Assembly: GCF_947495625.1 (NCBI RefSeq)
Contig: NZ_CANLZW010000007.1
Location: 62,001-126,000 of the forward strand
Length of the DNA stretch: 64,000 nt
Direction of reading: 5' to 3'
Source of the DNA: an uncultured Cocleimonas sp.
Lineage (GTDB): Bacteria > Pseudomonadota > Gammaproteobacteria > Thiotrichales > Thiotrichaceae
The position numbers were made by a program, and so were the translations under genes. How positions within the stretch are numbered: the first letter of the stretch is position 1; each line of letters begins with the position of its first letter. The notes below the pieces were generated by a model. It was given only the letters and a program-made list of their open reading frames with translations, ran no database searches and had not been told where the DNA came from. Shown here one piece after another: positions 24,432 to 33,196 of this stretch.

Positions 24432-24990
24432 GGTAATACCTTCAATTATAACTATCGATTAGAGCTATTTCAGGTTAGCTCTGCCAAAAAAGGGCGGGAT
24501 TGTAGCATGGTTATTTTGATATTTTTCAATTAGTTATTATGTGAGAATCCTCAGTTAATTTGATCGATCAGTTGCTACAAGCGCGAAAGCCATAGTTCTT
24601 CTCATATATCGGTGTGATAGCGATTAAATTAAGGGATATAGAGTATTACTAATAGTTTGTTTGGTATCACAAATAATTTACAGGAAAAGGGCTAGAGATT
24701 AACTAGATTTGGCTTATAAAAGAGTAGATTAAGGTCTAAACAATGCACTGATAATAAAGAGATGCTGAAATAATTTATCAAAAAATCTGGTTATGTATAA
24801 ATTTTAAGATCCTTTCTAAACAACAAAAACAAGTTGTGGTTCAAAAGTAGGGGGTGTCATTCTTAATTATTTTATTCTTTATGGCTATGCAAAGTAATTT
24901 CTTAGTAAAACTATGAACTTAGAAGAGAGTTATAGCACTAATAAAAAATAGGAATAATAACTATCAATAACAACTGTCAAGGACGATAGA
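24432..24990. other. 559-bp intergenic region, nhaD / 144-aa gene
   Basis: AT-rich divergent region. It holds dispersed repeat copy 11 (24832-24858) and nothing else that I can support. No ORF above 30 codons with a good ribosome site and no terminator were seen. Confidence 0.6.
24832..24858 (+). repeat. dispersed G6 repeat, copy 11
   Basis: AGTTGTGGTTCAAAAGTAGG then GGGTGTC. The G-run is five. G-rich strand on plus. Confidence 0.75.
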
Positions 24991-25425
24991 ATGGAAGCTA
25001 CATGCTGTAATTTTGAAAAAGAAGATATTTTCAATACAATATTATTGAAAAGTAAGGCAGCAATATCTAATTGCCAGATTCTAATCAGTTCTAAATTAAC
25101 TCAAAATATTAACAATACTGATATTGTGATCTGGATTAATGACCTTCATAAATCACTGGATGATGACCATGAAGCGGGTATGCAAATAGATCATTTAGGT
25201 AAGCAGGTCGTTTTTTATATCGACCATATTGCTTATAAAAATAACTCTATGATTTATTTTAAAGGGAGCACCGAAAATGGTAAACAAGTGCACTTTGTTA
25301 AACATTTCTCTGATCTAAATATAAAGTTGATTGCACTTAAGAGAAGATCATCAGACCAGCAAAAAACACCTTTTGGCTTTGCAGATTGGGCTGAATATAA
25401 GGCTGAGAAATCTAAACTGAATTAA
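24991..25425 (+). CDS. hypothetical protein
   Basis: A 144-residue soluble protein. The first half is helical and rich in Asn/Ile (SKAAISNCQILISSKLTQNI), the middle has strands (GKQVVFYIDHIAYKNNSMIY), and the end has the motif FGFADWAEYKAEKSKLN. The tail is of the short W-x-E-Y-K kind seen at the C-terminus of several phasin-like or regulatory small proteins, but no family is assigned. A strong bidirectional terminator follows 42 bases after the stop. Confidence 0.55.
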   Translation: MEATCCNFEKEDIFNTILLKSKAAISNCQILISSKLTQNINNTDIVIWINDLHKSLDDDHEAGMQIDHLGKQVVFYIDHIAYKNNSMIYFKGSTENGKQVHFVKHFSDLNIKLIALKRRSSDQQKTPFGFADWAEYKAEKSKLN

Positions 25426-25467
25426 ATTGATATTTTTAGTATTTCTAATAAATAAAAGATTAACCCA

Positions 25468-25497
25468 AAAAAAAGCGACTCAATGAGTCGCTTTTTT
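25468..25497. terminator. bidirectional intrinsic terminator
   Basis: A-run, GCGACTC (25475-25481), 3-base loop AAT, then GAGTCGC and a T-run. It serves the 144-aa gene (plus) and the convergent DUF533 gene (minus). Confidence 0.92.
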
Positions 25498-25563
25498 AGT
25501 TTTAGCATAAACCTAAAAGCTCTTACTAAAAATCTTTTGAGTAAAAGCTAGGCAAAGTAAATT

Positions 25564-26487
25564 TTACGAATAAATCTTTGGTGCACCTAGTTGCTCGTGT
25601 ATCTGATTTACAAGTTGTGGCTTCATGTTAAGGCCACGTGCCAGTTCATCAAGGTACTTCGCTTCTTTATTGTGATCCAGATCGATAGCCATTAGTGAGA
25701 TTGCATAGATCTGTTGCTCCATACCTCTTGGGATACGACGAGTAAATTCTTCAACGTCTAACGGTGCGCGGAATTCACTGCGTACAAAGTCAGCTTCTGC
25801 CTGAGAGACATCACCTAATTTGCCGATGACTTTTTCTTGTTCTGCTTCGTCAATTTGTCCATCTGATTTTGCAGCATTAATCATTGCACGGATAATCAGC
25901 GTAGCGTGATCAGCTGCTTGTGATTGATCTACACCTACTGGTAACAGGTCTGCATCTTCATAGCCAGGATTTGGCGCTGTGCTGTTTTGATTTTGAGCGT
26001 ATTTAGTTAGTGCGCCACCAAGTAATCCACCTAGACCACCTGCACCACCAAGACCAGAACTATTAGATTGTCCGCCGCCTAAAAGACTACCGAGTAAATC
26101 ACCCATCCCGCCGCTTTGTGGAGCTTGTTGTTGACGTCCGCCAGCAAGGCTTCCTAGTAAGTCGCCTAATCCGCCACCGCTTTGTCCGCCACCAGCTAAG
26201 CTTCCTAGTAGATCACCAAGACCTCCGCTACCTTGTTGTTGCTTTTGACCACCGAGTAATCCACCCAGCACGTCAGCCATGCCGCCGCCACTTGTGTTGC
26301 GCTGGTTTCCACCAATAAGTCCACCAAGGATGTCACCTAATGCGCCGCCACCTTGTGTCTGTTGATTTTGCGCCCCACCTAGAGCTGAACCTAGAATACT
26401 GCCTAAGACATTGCCTCCAGAACCTTTTGATAATGCACCGTTGCCAAGAAGACTACCTAATATCTTAATCGTATCAATAGCATCCAT
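25564..26487 (-). CDS. DUF533 / TerB-like protein with glycine-rich repeats
   Basis: A 307-residue protein from ATG 26487, chosen because AAGGAG lies 7 bases upstream; a longer frame to 26526 lacks a site. Residues about 5-175 are Gly/Leu/Gln-rich low-complexity repeats built on GGLGDLLGSLAGGGQ-like units (about eight copies). Residues 190-305 form a helical domain with MINAAKSDGQIDEAEQEKVI, as in YebE/DUF533 proteins of the TerB fold. DUF533 proteins are inner-membrane or periplasmic proteins of unknown role, and this one lacks a clear membrane segment. Repeat units could expand or contract by slippage. Confidence 0.85.
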   Translation of the reverse strand: MDAIDTIKILGSLLGNGALSKGSGGNVLGSILGSALGGAQNQQTQGGGALGDILGGLIGGNQRNTSGGGMADVLGGLLGGQKQQQGSGGLGDLLGSLAGGGQSGGGLGDLLGSLAGGRQQQAPQSGGMGDLLGSLLGGGQSNSSGLGGAGGLGGLLGGALTKYAQNQNSTAPNPGYEDADLLPVGVDQSQAADHATLIIRAMINAAKSDGQIDEAEQEKVIGKLGDVSQAEADFVRSEFRAPLDVEEFTRRIPRGMEQQIYAISLMAIDLDHNKEAKYLDELARGLNMKPQLVNQIHEQLGAPKIYS

Positions 26488-26526
26488 TTTTTTCTCCTTT
26501 GAATATTTGAGGGGCGTAATGAGCAT

Positions 26527-27280
26527 TTGCCCATAACAATTTTAAACGCCATAAGTTTAGTTTAAAAACCCTAAGGCGTCTGGTATTACTTAAGATTGGT
26601 ATTAGAATCGTTATATCAAGTTCATGCCAATTTGATTGATTAACGGTATTTTTGACGCTAACTTTAGTTTTAATTGATATCTAAAAAGTTATTCAGCGCG
26701 AAATTTTTTGAGGTATATAAAAAGAAGAGAAAGAAAGTGAAAGGAAAAGCGAACTCTTAGGAAGCTCCTTTTATAACTTTCAATTGGATGTTGTTGTGAG
26801 ATAGCTATTAAAAATACATTGAGTTTCTTAAAGGGTTCTAAAATTTATGCTCGGTTGATACAAGTAAACTAGCGTTAATTAATGCTGGTGATTACTAATG
26901 AATTTAATCAAATACTATTAATTGAATAAATAAAATTCGTGATAAATAAAAATTATTTGTTCGCAACAATATTTCTAGTATTATTGCTCAATATAAACTG
27001 TGCAAGTAGCACTATGAAGTCATTTTATAGGGTGTCATATATAAAAATAAGGCACTATTAAAAATAGACATCAATGGATATAAATTCTTCACAAAAAATA
27101 AAAATAATATTAAGTGGGAGAAAATAAAAAATATTAACGCTTACATTTAACATGGCCCCAAAAAAATTCTAACTAAGCCTCTATTTTAGAAAGTTATTTT
27201 AAGCTATTTGGAGAGAGATTTTTATCAATAAGGAAAGCTATTGCATAAATTTAATTAGCAAAAAAGTTGCTTTTATTTCT
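26527..27280. other. 754-bp AT-rich intergenic region
   Basis: It lies between DUF533 and the solute-binding protein. I see no supportable gene. A degenerate trace of the dispersed repeat (TAGGGTGTC followed by AAGGCAC) may lie at 27028-27056, and a palindromic AT-rich stretch (GCGTTAATTAATGC) at about 26873. No tRNA or riboswitch recognised. Confidence 0.5.
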
Positions 27281-28051
27281 GTGCCTGCCTATAAATTGCC
27301 TCGACTATTTTTGACACTTATCACGAGTTTCATAATCAGCTTATCTTTAGTTTTATCGACAAGTGTTCAGGCAGAAACTTTAAAACTAGGTATTGTTAAT
27401 TTACATCCACACATGTTTTTGGATGAAAATAAGCAGCCGAGAGGTGCAGCGATCGATTATTTCAATATCGTCGCAAAGCGTATGGGCCTGACAGACTATG
27501 AGTTTGAAGAATATCCATTAAGCCGCCTAGTTCAACGTTTAGAAGAAGCATCACTGGATGCCGCTTTGTTTTTGGCAAAAAATCCAAAACGAGAATTAAT
27601 ATTTCAATACCCAAAACTGCCATATTCCGAAATTAAGTCAGGCATAGTGGTGAATTCGTCATCTGCATTAAGTCAGGTTTCATCAGGAACTGATTTATCA
27701 GGTTTTAGAATTGGCACTATACAAAATTCGTTTGTATCTCCGATGTTAACTAAAAATAAGGTTGATCTTGATCCTCTGCCAGGGTTAGAAGCACCAGGAA
27801 AAAATCTTAAAAAATTAGCATTTAACCGTTTAGACGCAGTCTATTTGCCCTGTTATATATCAATAACCAGTGAAATTACTAAGCTAGGTATGAAGGATAA
27901 ATTCAAGGTGCTTAATTTACCTGAGCCACCGATTCAAATTTTCACTGCTTTCTCACCGTTTGTTGATTCTGATCTTGTGAAAAAATATGAATCTGTTGTT
28001 TATGAAAGTGATATTGAACTCTATAAGGAGTTAGTTGAACATTATTTATAA
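27281..28051 (+). CDS. periplasmic solute-binding protein (SBP_bac_3-like)
   Basis: A 256-residue protein with a signal peptide (FLTLITSFIISLSLVLSTSVQA) and then a family 3-type solute-binding fold: TLKLGIVNLHPHMFLDENKQ, then RGAAIDYFNIVAKRMG and later DLSGFRIGTIQNSFVSPML. No ABC permease or ATPase gene is adjacent, so it may be an orphan receptor or sensor-like protein. The start is a GTG at 27281 with no strong site; the signal peptide supports it. The 220-residue mature form is on the short side of the family. Confidence 0.75.
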   Translation: MPAYKLPRLFLTLITSFIISLSLVLSTSVQAETLKLGIVNLHPHMFLDENKQPRGAAIDYFNIVAKRMGLTDYEFEEYPLSRLVQRLEEASLDAALFLAKNPKRELIFQYPKLPYSEIKSGIVVNSSSALSQVSSGTDLSGFRIGTIQNSFVSPMLTKNKVDLDPLPGLEAPGKNLKKLAFNRLDAVYLPCYISITSEITKLGMKDKFKVLNLPEPPIQIFTAFSPFVDSDLVKKYESVVYESDIELYKELVEHYL

Positions 28052-28116
28052 CATTTCAATGTATTATTTTAATGATAGAACCTCTGTGAATAGTCTGTTT
28101 GCATGACTAATTTAAG

Positions 28117-28146
28117 GTCACCCCCCATCTTTTAGCCGTTTTTTTG
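28117..28146 (-). repeat. dispersed G6 repeat, copy 12 (reverse)
   Basis: GTCACCCCCCATCTTTTAGC then CGTTTTTTTG on plus, G-rich strand on minus. TA in the core is changed to AT. Confidence 0.85.
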
Positions 28147-28332
28147 ATAATAAATAAAATTACACTTCATCCCTCTCTTGTTAGTCTCTTCAAGTTTCCT
28201 GTTTTATCTAGGTTTTCCTAAAATCACTTGCATCATCACTTGCAACTTCACTTAGAGATGCGAATTAAGTGATAAGAAATACCACACAGTAAATTGATCT
28301 GAATCTAGTTAATGTAAATTACAAGTATTGCC

Positions 28333-28364
28333 TTGACCCTATAGTAGACTTTAGGGTTTATACT
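28333..28364 (+). promoter_or_regulatory. MerR-type promoter/operator
   Basis: -35 TTGACC (28333-28338) and -10 TATACT (28359-28364) are 20 bp apart, the over-long spacing of MerR-controlled promoters. Between them lies the dyad ACCCTA (28336-28341) / TAGGGT (28352-28357). It would drive the MerR gene and the permease behind it. Confidence 0.8.
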
Positions 28365-28394
28365 CAAAGCATAAATAGTAATAAGGTTTCTAAA

Positions 28395-28793
28395 ATGCGC
28401 ATTGGTGAGCTTTCGAAAAATACAGGGTTTCAAGTTGAAACTTTACGCTTCTATGAAAAGCAGGGCCTGATCTCACCTGTGGGAAGAACAGAGTCAGGCT
28501 ATCGTGAATACGATCAAGAGTCTCTTAAGCAGTTGCATTTTATTCAACAGGCGAAGTCGGTTGGTTTCTCATTGAATGAAATTTCGGAATTACTCACTTT
28601 ACGTGTCGAAAGGGATCAGCACAGTTGTTCTGAAGTTAAAACTATCGCAGAGCAAAAACTGGTACAGATAGAAAGTAAAATCAATGAGTTAAATAAAATG
28701 CGTGATGCATTACATAAAATTACTGATGCGTGTTGTGGTGGGCCAGAACCTGCGACCTCTTGTACGATTTTAAATGCATTGGATAACGTTTAG
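28395..28793 (+). CDS. MerR-family metal-responsive regulator (ZntR/CadR-like)
   Basis: A 132-residue protein with an N-terminal MerR helix-turn-helix (MRIGELSKNTGFQVETLRFY), a dimerisation helix and a metal loop. Cys78, Cys113, Cys114 and Cys123 match the Zn-binding cysteines of E. coli ZntR (Cys79, 114, 115, 124). The ZntR histidine in the loop (H119) is Glu118 here (CCGGPEPATSC), so the metal preference could differ; Zn, Cd or Pb are likely. A MerR-type operator lies 31 bases upstream. The permease starts 57 bases after the stop and is the likely target. Confidence 0.9.
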   Translation: MRIGELSKNTGFQVETLRFYEKQGLISPVGRTESGYREYDQESLKQLHFIQQAKSVGFSLNEISELLTLRVERDQHSCSEVKTIAEQKLVQIESKINELNKMRDALHKITDACCGGPEPATSCTILNALDNV

Positions 28794-28850
28794 GACTAGC
28801 AATTAAAACAAAAACTAGTTTTATGGACAGGAATAGAACAAGGATAGATT

Positions 28851-30071
28851 ATGGAATTTTTAAACAATTTATTAGAATTATGTCTAGAAGCAGCGCCGTG
28901 GTTAGTACTGGGTTTAGTCATTGGTGGCTTGATAAAGGCGTTGATTCCAACCTCTTTATTACAAAAGCATCTAAGCGGAAATGGTGCACCATCGGTAATT
29001 AAAGCCGCTTTTTTTGGTGCGCCATTGCCATTGTGTTCTTGTGGCGTTATTCCCGCCGCTTTGGGTTTACGTCGTGCGGGTTCTTCAAAATCTGCGACAG
29101 TTTCTTTTTTGGTCGCAACACCTGAAACAGGTATTGATTCAGTGAGTGTTTCATACGCCTTGCTGGGTCCATTTATGGCAATTGTCAGACCTATAGCAGC
29201 GATAGTATCAGCTATCACGGCAGGTCTTTTGGTGGGTAAGGCAGAAGAAAACGAATCTCATATGGCGGCTTCTGTGGCTACTACGAGTTCAGCGGAAGCT
29301 AGCTGTTGTGGATCAGAAAAAACAGAAAAGGTAGTTGCAAAAGCGTCATGTTGCGGTGGCAGCGAGGCAGTATCTAAACCTGTAGAAAAAACAGCTTCAT
29401 GTTGTGGCAGTGATGAAGAAGCATCAAAACCACCCAAAGAAATAAAGTCATGTTGTGATTCATCAAATGGATCTTCTAACGAGATTCCTATGGAATCTCA
29501 CCCAGATAGTTTTTTACATAAAGCGTGGGATGGTGTTGTTTACTCATTCACCGATCTATTCGATAAAGTTCTGTTCTGGCTGGCGATTGGTTTGGTATTT
29601 GCGGCGCTGGTACAAACCTTTGTGCCGGTAGCTTTTCTCGCAGAATGGGGAAGTGGCTTGCCTGCGATGTTGTTGATGTTAGTGGTAGGCATTCCGATGT
29701 ACGTTTGTGCAACCGCATCTACACCAATTGCTGCTGGTTTACTACTCGCGGGAGTTTCACCGGGTACAGCTATGGTGTTTTTGATGGCGGGACCAGCGAC
29801 AAATATTTCAACGCTGGGAGTAATCGGCAAAGAGCTGGGTAGACGCTCATTGATTGCTTATTTATCAGGGGTGACGATCGTTGCTTTAATCACAGGGTTT
29901 CTTGTTGATTACCTCATTTCAGCGTTCAACATTGATGTTCAAGGGCAAATTTCACATAGTCACGAAATGGTTCCTGCGGTTATTGCCTGGGCATCATTAT
30001 TGTTATTAGTTGGTGTCGTTTTAAAATTAAAGCTGGGTAAGAATCACCCATGGAAAACACAAACAAGTTAA
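28851..30071 (+). CDS. SO_0444-type permease, likely Cu/Zn efflux
   Basis: A 406-residue permease of the DUF318 type. It has the transmembrane motif PLPLCSCGVIPAALGLRR (about 58-75) and a second half with AVGIPMYVCATASTPIAAG-like sequence. Between the halves is a cytoplasmic loop (about 145-205) carrying four Cys-Cys pairs (SCCGS, SCCGG, SCCGS, SCCDS) that probably bind metal. Family members export Cu or Zn, or act with thiol-metal sensors. Placement behind a ZntR-like regulator supports a metal-efflux role. The hydroxypyruvate isomerase-like gene follows after 12 bases. Confidence 0.85.
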   Translation: MEFLNNLLELCLEAAPWLVLGLVIGGLIKALIPTSLLQKHLSGNGAPSVIKAAFFGAPLPLCSCGVIPAALGLRRAGSSKSATVSFLVATPETGIDSVSVSYALLGPFMAIVRPIAAIVSAITAGLLVGKAEENESHMAASVATTSSAEASCCGSEKTEKVVAKASCCGGSEAVSKPVEKTASCCGSDEEASKPPKEIKSCCDSSNGSSNEIPMESHPDSFLHKAWDGVVYSFTDLFDKVLFWLAIGLVFAALVQTFVPVAFLAEWGSGLPAMLLMLVVGIPMYVCATASTPIAAGLLLAGVSPGTAMVFLMAGPATNISTLGVIGKELGRRSLIAYLSGVTIVALITGFLVDYLISAFNIDVQGQISHSHEMVPAVIAWASLLLLVGVVLKLKLGKNHPWKTQTS

Positions 30072-30083
30072 TAGGGTTCTCAC

Positions 30084-30944
30084 TTGATTAAGACAACTAC
30101 ACATCAATCAATAAATCAGTCCATTAATCCTTCCATTAAGCTATCAGCAAATCTTGGCTTTCTTTGGCAGGAACTCAGCTTGATAGAAGGTATTCATGCT
30201 GCAGCTAAAGCGGGTTTTGATGCAGTGGAATGTCACTGGCCGTTTGATACTCCCGCAGAAGACGTCAAACAAGCCTTACAAGAGACGGGCTTGCCAATGT
30301 TGAGTTTAAATACATTACCAGGTGATCTGAGCGCAGGCGACTTTGGCGTATGCGCCATTCCAGATAGAGAAACTGAAGCTCGTCAATACATCGAACAAGC
30401 CGTTGAATACGCCGCACAGATAAACGCACAACAAGTCCACGTGATGTCGGGTAAAGTTCCAGAAAAAGTGCCCGAAAGTGGGGGGGGGACTAATGGTTAT
30501 TTAGAATCCTGTTTTGATGTCTATTTGCGTAACTTAAATTACGCGGCAGACCTCGCGGCTGATCATGGCATCGGTATATTGATAGAACCGATAAACCGTC
30601 AGGATATACCGGGCTATTATCTTTCAGATATAGAAACGGCTGTAGAAACCGTTGCCTGCCTGAGTCGTTCTAATATCAAAATCATGTTCGATTGTTATCA
30701 CATTCAAGTAGCGCAAGGAAACCTGATGAAGAGACTCGAGCAATATCTTGAATACATTCAACATATTCAGATTGCCGCAGTGCCATCACGACACGAACCT
30801 GATGAAGGTGAAGTGTGCTATAGCCGATTATTAAACTGGTTATATGAATTGGGATATACGGGTTATGTAGGCGCAGAATATCGGCCAAGAGCGACCACAG
30901 ATGAAGGTTTAGGCTGGATGAACTTTAAGGATAGTCGCTGTTAA
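30084..30944 (+). CDS. hydroxypyruvate isomerase-like sugar isomerase (TIM barrel), repeat in coding region
   Basis: A 286-residue xylose-isomerase-like TIM barrel of the Hyi group. It has GFDAVECHWPFD near the N-terminus, HGIGILIEPINRQDIPGYYL (metal-binding Glu), IKIMFDCYHIQVAQGNL and a C-terminal VGAEYRP. It may interconvert hydroxypyruvate and tartronate semialdehyde. TTG 30084 is the only visible start, with AGGG about 9 bases upstream. The first 17 residues are low-complexity (TTHQSINQSINPSIK). A dispersed repeat (30463-30490) encodes KVPESGGG in frame, so the loop after VHVMSGKVP is likely altered. Cotranscribed with the metal permease. Confidence 0.82.
   Translation: MIKTTTHQSINQSINPSIKLSANLGFLWQELSLIEGIHAAAKAGFDAVECHWPFDTPAEDVKQALQETGLPMLSLNTLPGDLSAGDFGVCAIPDRETEARQYIEQAVEYAAQINAQQVHVMSGKVPEKVPESGGGTNGYLESCFDVYLRNLNYAADLAADHGIGILIEPINRQDIPGYYLSDIETAVETVACLSRSNIKIMFDCYHIQVAQGNLMKRLEQYLEYIQHIQIAAVPSRHEPDEGEVCYSRLLNWLYELGYTGYVGAEYRPRATTDEGLGWMNFKDSRC
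30463..30490 (+). repeat. dispersed G6 repeat, copy 13, inside the hyi-like gene
   Basis: AAAAAGTGCCCGAAAGTGGG then GGGGGGAC. G-run of nine with A to G changes. Located wholly within the coding sequence and read in frame without a stop. Confidence 0.85.
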
Positions 30945-30956
30945 GTTCATCTCATA

Positions 30957-30994
30957 AAAAAGGCCCTCGAGAAATAAATTCAAGAGAGCCTTTT
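30957..30994. terminator. terminator between hyi-like gene and fasciclin gene
   Basis: AAAGGCCCTC and GAGAGCCTTT pair with one mismatch across a loop of about 15 bases, with an A-run on the left and a T-run on the right. Usable by both convergent genes. Confidence 0.75.
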
Positions 30995-31013
30995 GTGTAT
31001 TACTTAGCGCGTT

Positions 31014-31655
31014 TTATTTCGGCATTAAAACCGTGTCAATGACGTGAATTACACCATTGCTTGTCATGATGTCGGCTTTGACTACTTTTGCGTTGTTGAT
31101 CATAACGCCATTAGATGCATCAACCATCACATCTGAGCCTTGAACAGTTGCCGCTGATTTCACTGTTACTACTTGGTCAGCCGTTACTTTTCCGGCGACT
31201 ACGTGATAAAGTAGCACTTTTCTTAATGCTTCTTTATCGACTAGTAAGCCATTCAGTACGTCTGCTGGTATTTTTGCAAAGGCTTCATCGGTTGGGGCGA
31301 AGACCGTAAATGGTCCTTTACCTTTAAGTGTGTCTACCAGTCCAGCTGCCTTCACCGCTGTAACCAGTGTGTTAAAGCTTCCTGCTTTTACTGCAGTATC
31401 AACAATGTCCGCTTTTGGGCTGTGTGCACCGACTTTAATAAAACCACCTTGTGCCATCGGGCTTTTATTTACAGCGTGGCTGTATTGTCCTTGCATTGAA
31501 TGTTGCTTGGATTGTGCAGACTTCATTTTTTTCGAATAGTCACAATCACTCGCTGATGCCATCATTGGCATAGATACAAATAGGGTCGCAATTGCTGCTG
31601 TTAATAGTTTGGCATTTATCTTTGATTTTGAACCTGACTTTAACTCGTTTTTCAT
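31014..31655 (-). CDS. exported fasciclin (FAS1) domain protein
   Basis: A 213-residue protein from ATG 31655, chosen because GGAGA lies 10 bases upstream. A signal peptide ([20 protein letters not shown], then MASAS) precedes a linker and a FAS1 domain (about 80-213) with [31 protein letters not shown] and [16 protein letters not shown]1 domains mediate adhesion and cell-surface contacts. A short ATG-AAA-TGA frame lies immediately upstream and probably has no meaning. An ATG at 31811 would extend the frame by 52 unlikely residues. Confidence 0.9.
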   Translation of the reverse strand: MKNELKSGSKSKINAKLLTAAIATLFVSMPMMASASDCDYSKKMKSAQSKQHSMQGQYSHAVNKSPMAQGGFIKVGAHSPKADIVDTAVKAGSFNTLVTAVKAAGLVDTLKGKGPFTVFAPTDEAFAKIPADVLNGLLVDKEALRKVLLYHVVAGKVTADQVVTVKSAATVQGSDVMVDASNGVMINNAKVVKADIMTSNGVIHVIDTVLMPK

Positions 31656-31871
31656 TTCATGTATCTCCGTATAGTTAGTGTACGAATCTTCGTACCGCCT
31701 ACGCAGAGTATGCTGATGACTGTAAAAATTTTGTGAACTGGAAATGAAATTTTTGATTATTTTAAAATAGCATCGACTGGTGGCAAAGCGGTTAGCTCTG
31801 CATAAATTCAACTATCGTTTTTTACATAAAAAAACGAGTTGTCATTAAAGTCGGAGATGTCAGTTTTGATG

Positions 31872-33074
31872 TTATCTAACTCTGAGTTCATACAACCATA
31901 GCGTCATTGCAGCCAGTATTAATACGATTTGAGTGATAATAAAGTTGCTCAGTACTGTTCCCAGACTTGCGACGATAAAGCTCGCGGTAATACCATTGAA
32001 AACCATTTGAATAAAACTCTGCATCGCGGTCGCAGAGCCACGATTTTTTGGAAAACAATTGATAATTTCGATGGTTAAAACGGGCATGATTACGGCAAGA
32101 CCGAAGGAATACAATGCGAGTGGGCCAATCACGCGCACTATAGATATCTCTGCGAAGTAATTTAAACTCCAGTTGAAAATGGATATTGCCAGCATCAAGG
32201 TGATGAAAATAGTCAGTATTTGTCTTGAGGTTAAATAGTGAATCAAACGATTGGAAACTACCGCGCCCAGCATAATTCCCGAAACCATCGGCACGAATAA
32301 AATGTAAAAACTACTCGCATCTAAGCCTAAAACATCAAATAAAAGTGTAGGTGCGCCGGCAATAAATACAAAGAAACTAGCGAACGCAAACGCGAGGATA
32401 AAAACCAAACGTAAATAGCGCGGGCTTTGTAAAGTTCTTAAATAAACACGGCTAACTTCCTGAATTCGTATTGAGCTTCTGTTTTCTTGAGGCAGAGATT
32501 CGCGCGCGACAATCACGGCATAAGCCATCACCACAATGCCGTAAATGGCTAGAAACCAGAATATAGAACGCCAGCCAAAGAAATCGTGCAGCCACCCACC
32601 AATTACTGGTGCGAGTGCAGGCGCGGCAGAAAATAACATCATCACATAGGCCATCGCCTTTTGTGCATCTTTGGTATCAAGCACATCACGTACCATGGCG
32701 CGACCAGCGATAAGTGCGCCACCGACTCCTAAACCTTGAAATACTCTCAACCACAATAAATGGTCGAAATCACTGGCTAATGCACAGGCTGCTGATGAAA
32801 TAAAGTAACTGCCGAGTGAAATAATCATCACCGGTTTACGCCCAATCCAGTCGGTGATAGCACCCCAAACCAATGTCGAGGCACCAAAAGCCATCAGATA
32901 AGCACCCAGGGTTTTGGTCATCAAAATCCTGTTTACACCCAGATCAGCTTCCATGCTTTCAAAAGCCGGTAGGTAGGTATCGATACTAAAGGGACCAACC
33001 ATGGACATTAAAGATACGAGAACAATCAAGTGCCATTTGGCAGTTTGATTTGCTTTAGAAGGTACAGCGTTCAC
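31872..33074 (-). CDS. Bcr/CflA-family MFS drug efflux transporter
   Basis: A 400-residue protein with 12 predicted membrane segments. It has the DHA1 motif A in LVWGAITDWIGRKPVMIISL (loop 2-3) and RGSATAMQ near TM10-11, and the conserved TM1 sequence MSMVGPFSIDTYLPAF that marks Bcr/CflA proteins. Such pumps export bicyclomycin, sulfonamides or amino-acid derivatives with H+. Solitary gene on the minus strand. Substrate not determinable here. Confidence 0.88.
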   Translation of the reverse strand: MNAVPSKANQTAKWHLIVLVSLMSMVGPFSIDTYLPAFESMEADLGVNRILMTKTLGAYLMAFGASTLVWGAITDWIGRKPVMIISLGSYFISSAACALASDFDHLLWLRVFQGLGVGGALIAGRAMVRDVLDTKDAQKAMAYVMMLFSAAPALAPVIGGWLHDFFGWRSIFWFLAIYGIVVMAYAVIVARESLPQENRSSIRIQEVSRVYLRTLQSPRYLRLVFILAFAFASFFVFIAGAPTLLFDVLGLDASSFYILFVPMVSGIMLGAVVSNRLIHYLTSRQILTIFITLMLAISIFNWSLNYFAEISIVRVIGPLALYSFGLAVIMPVLTIEIINCFPKNRGSATAMQSFIQMVFNGITASFIVASLGTVLSNFIITQIVLILAAMTLWLYELRVR

Positions 33075-33196
33075 AACAATTACTCTTATAAAACTAGGTG
33101 CAAAATGTAATCCGGAAAATGCAGAAAAACGATAGGCAGATAGAAATGGAAATTAGGTCCGAAAAGGCTAAAGAATATAGCGTAGCCTATAGAATA

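Larger units (their letters stand above)
28052..28394. other. 343-bp intergenic region before the MerR gene
   Basis: Contains dispersed repeat copy 12 (28117-28146, reverse) and a MerR-type promoter (28333-28364). Nothing else supported. Confidence 0.6.

Noticed and set aside
28796-29218. Long antisense ORF opposite the metal permease, and similar ORFs opposite other genes
   Set aside because: Shadow of the true coding strand, with no ribosome site or family match.
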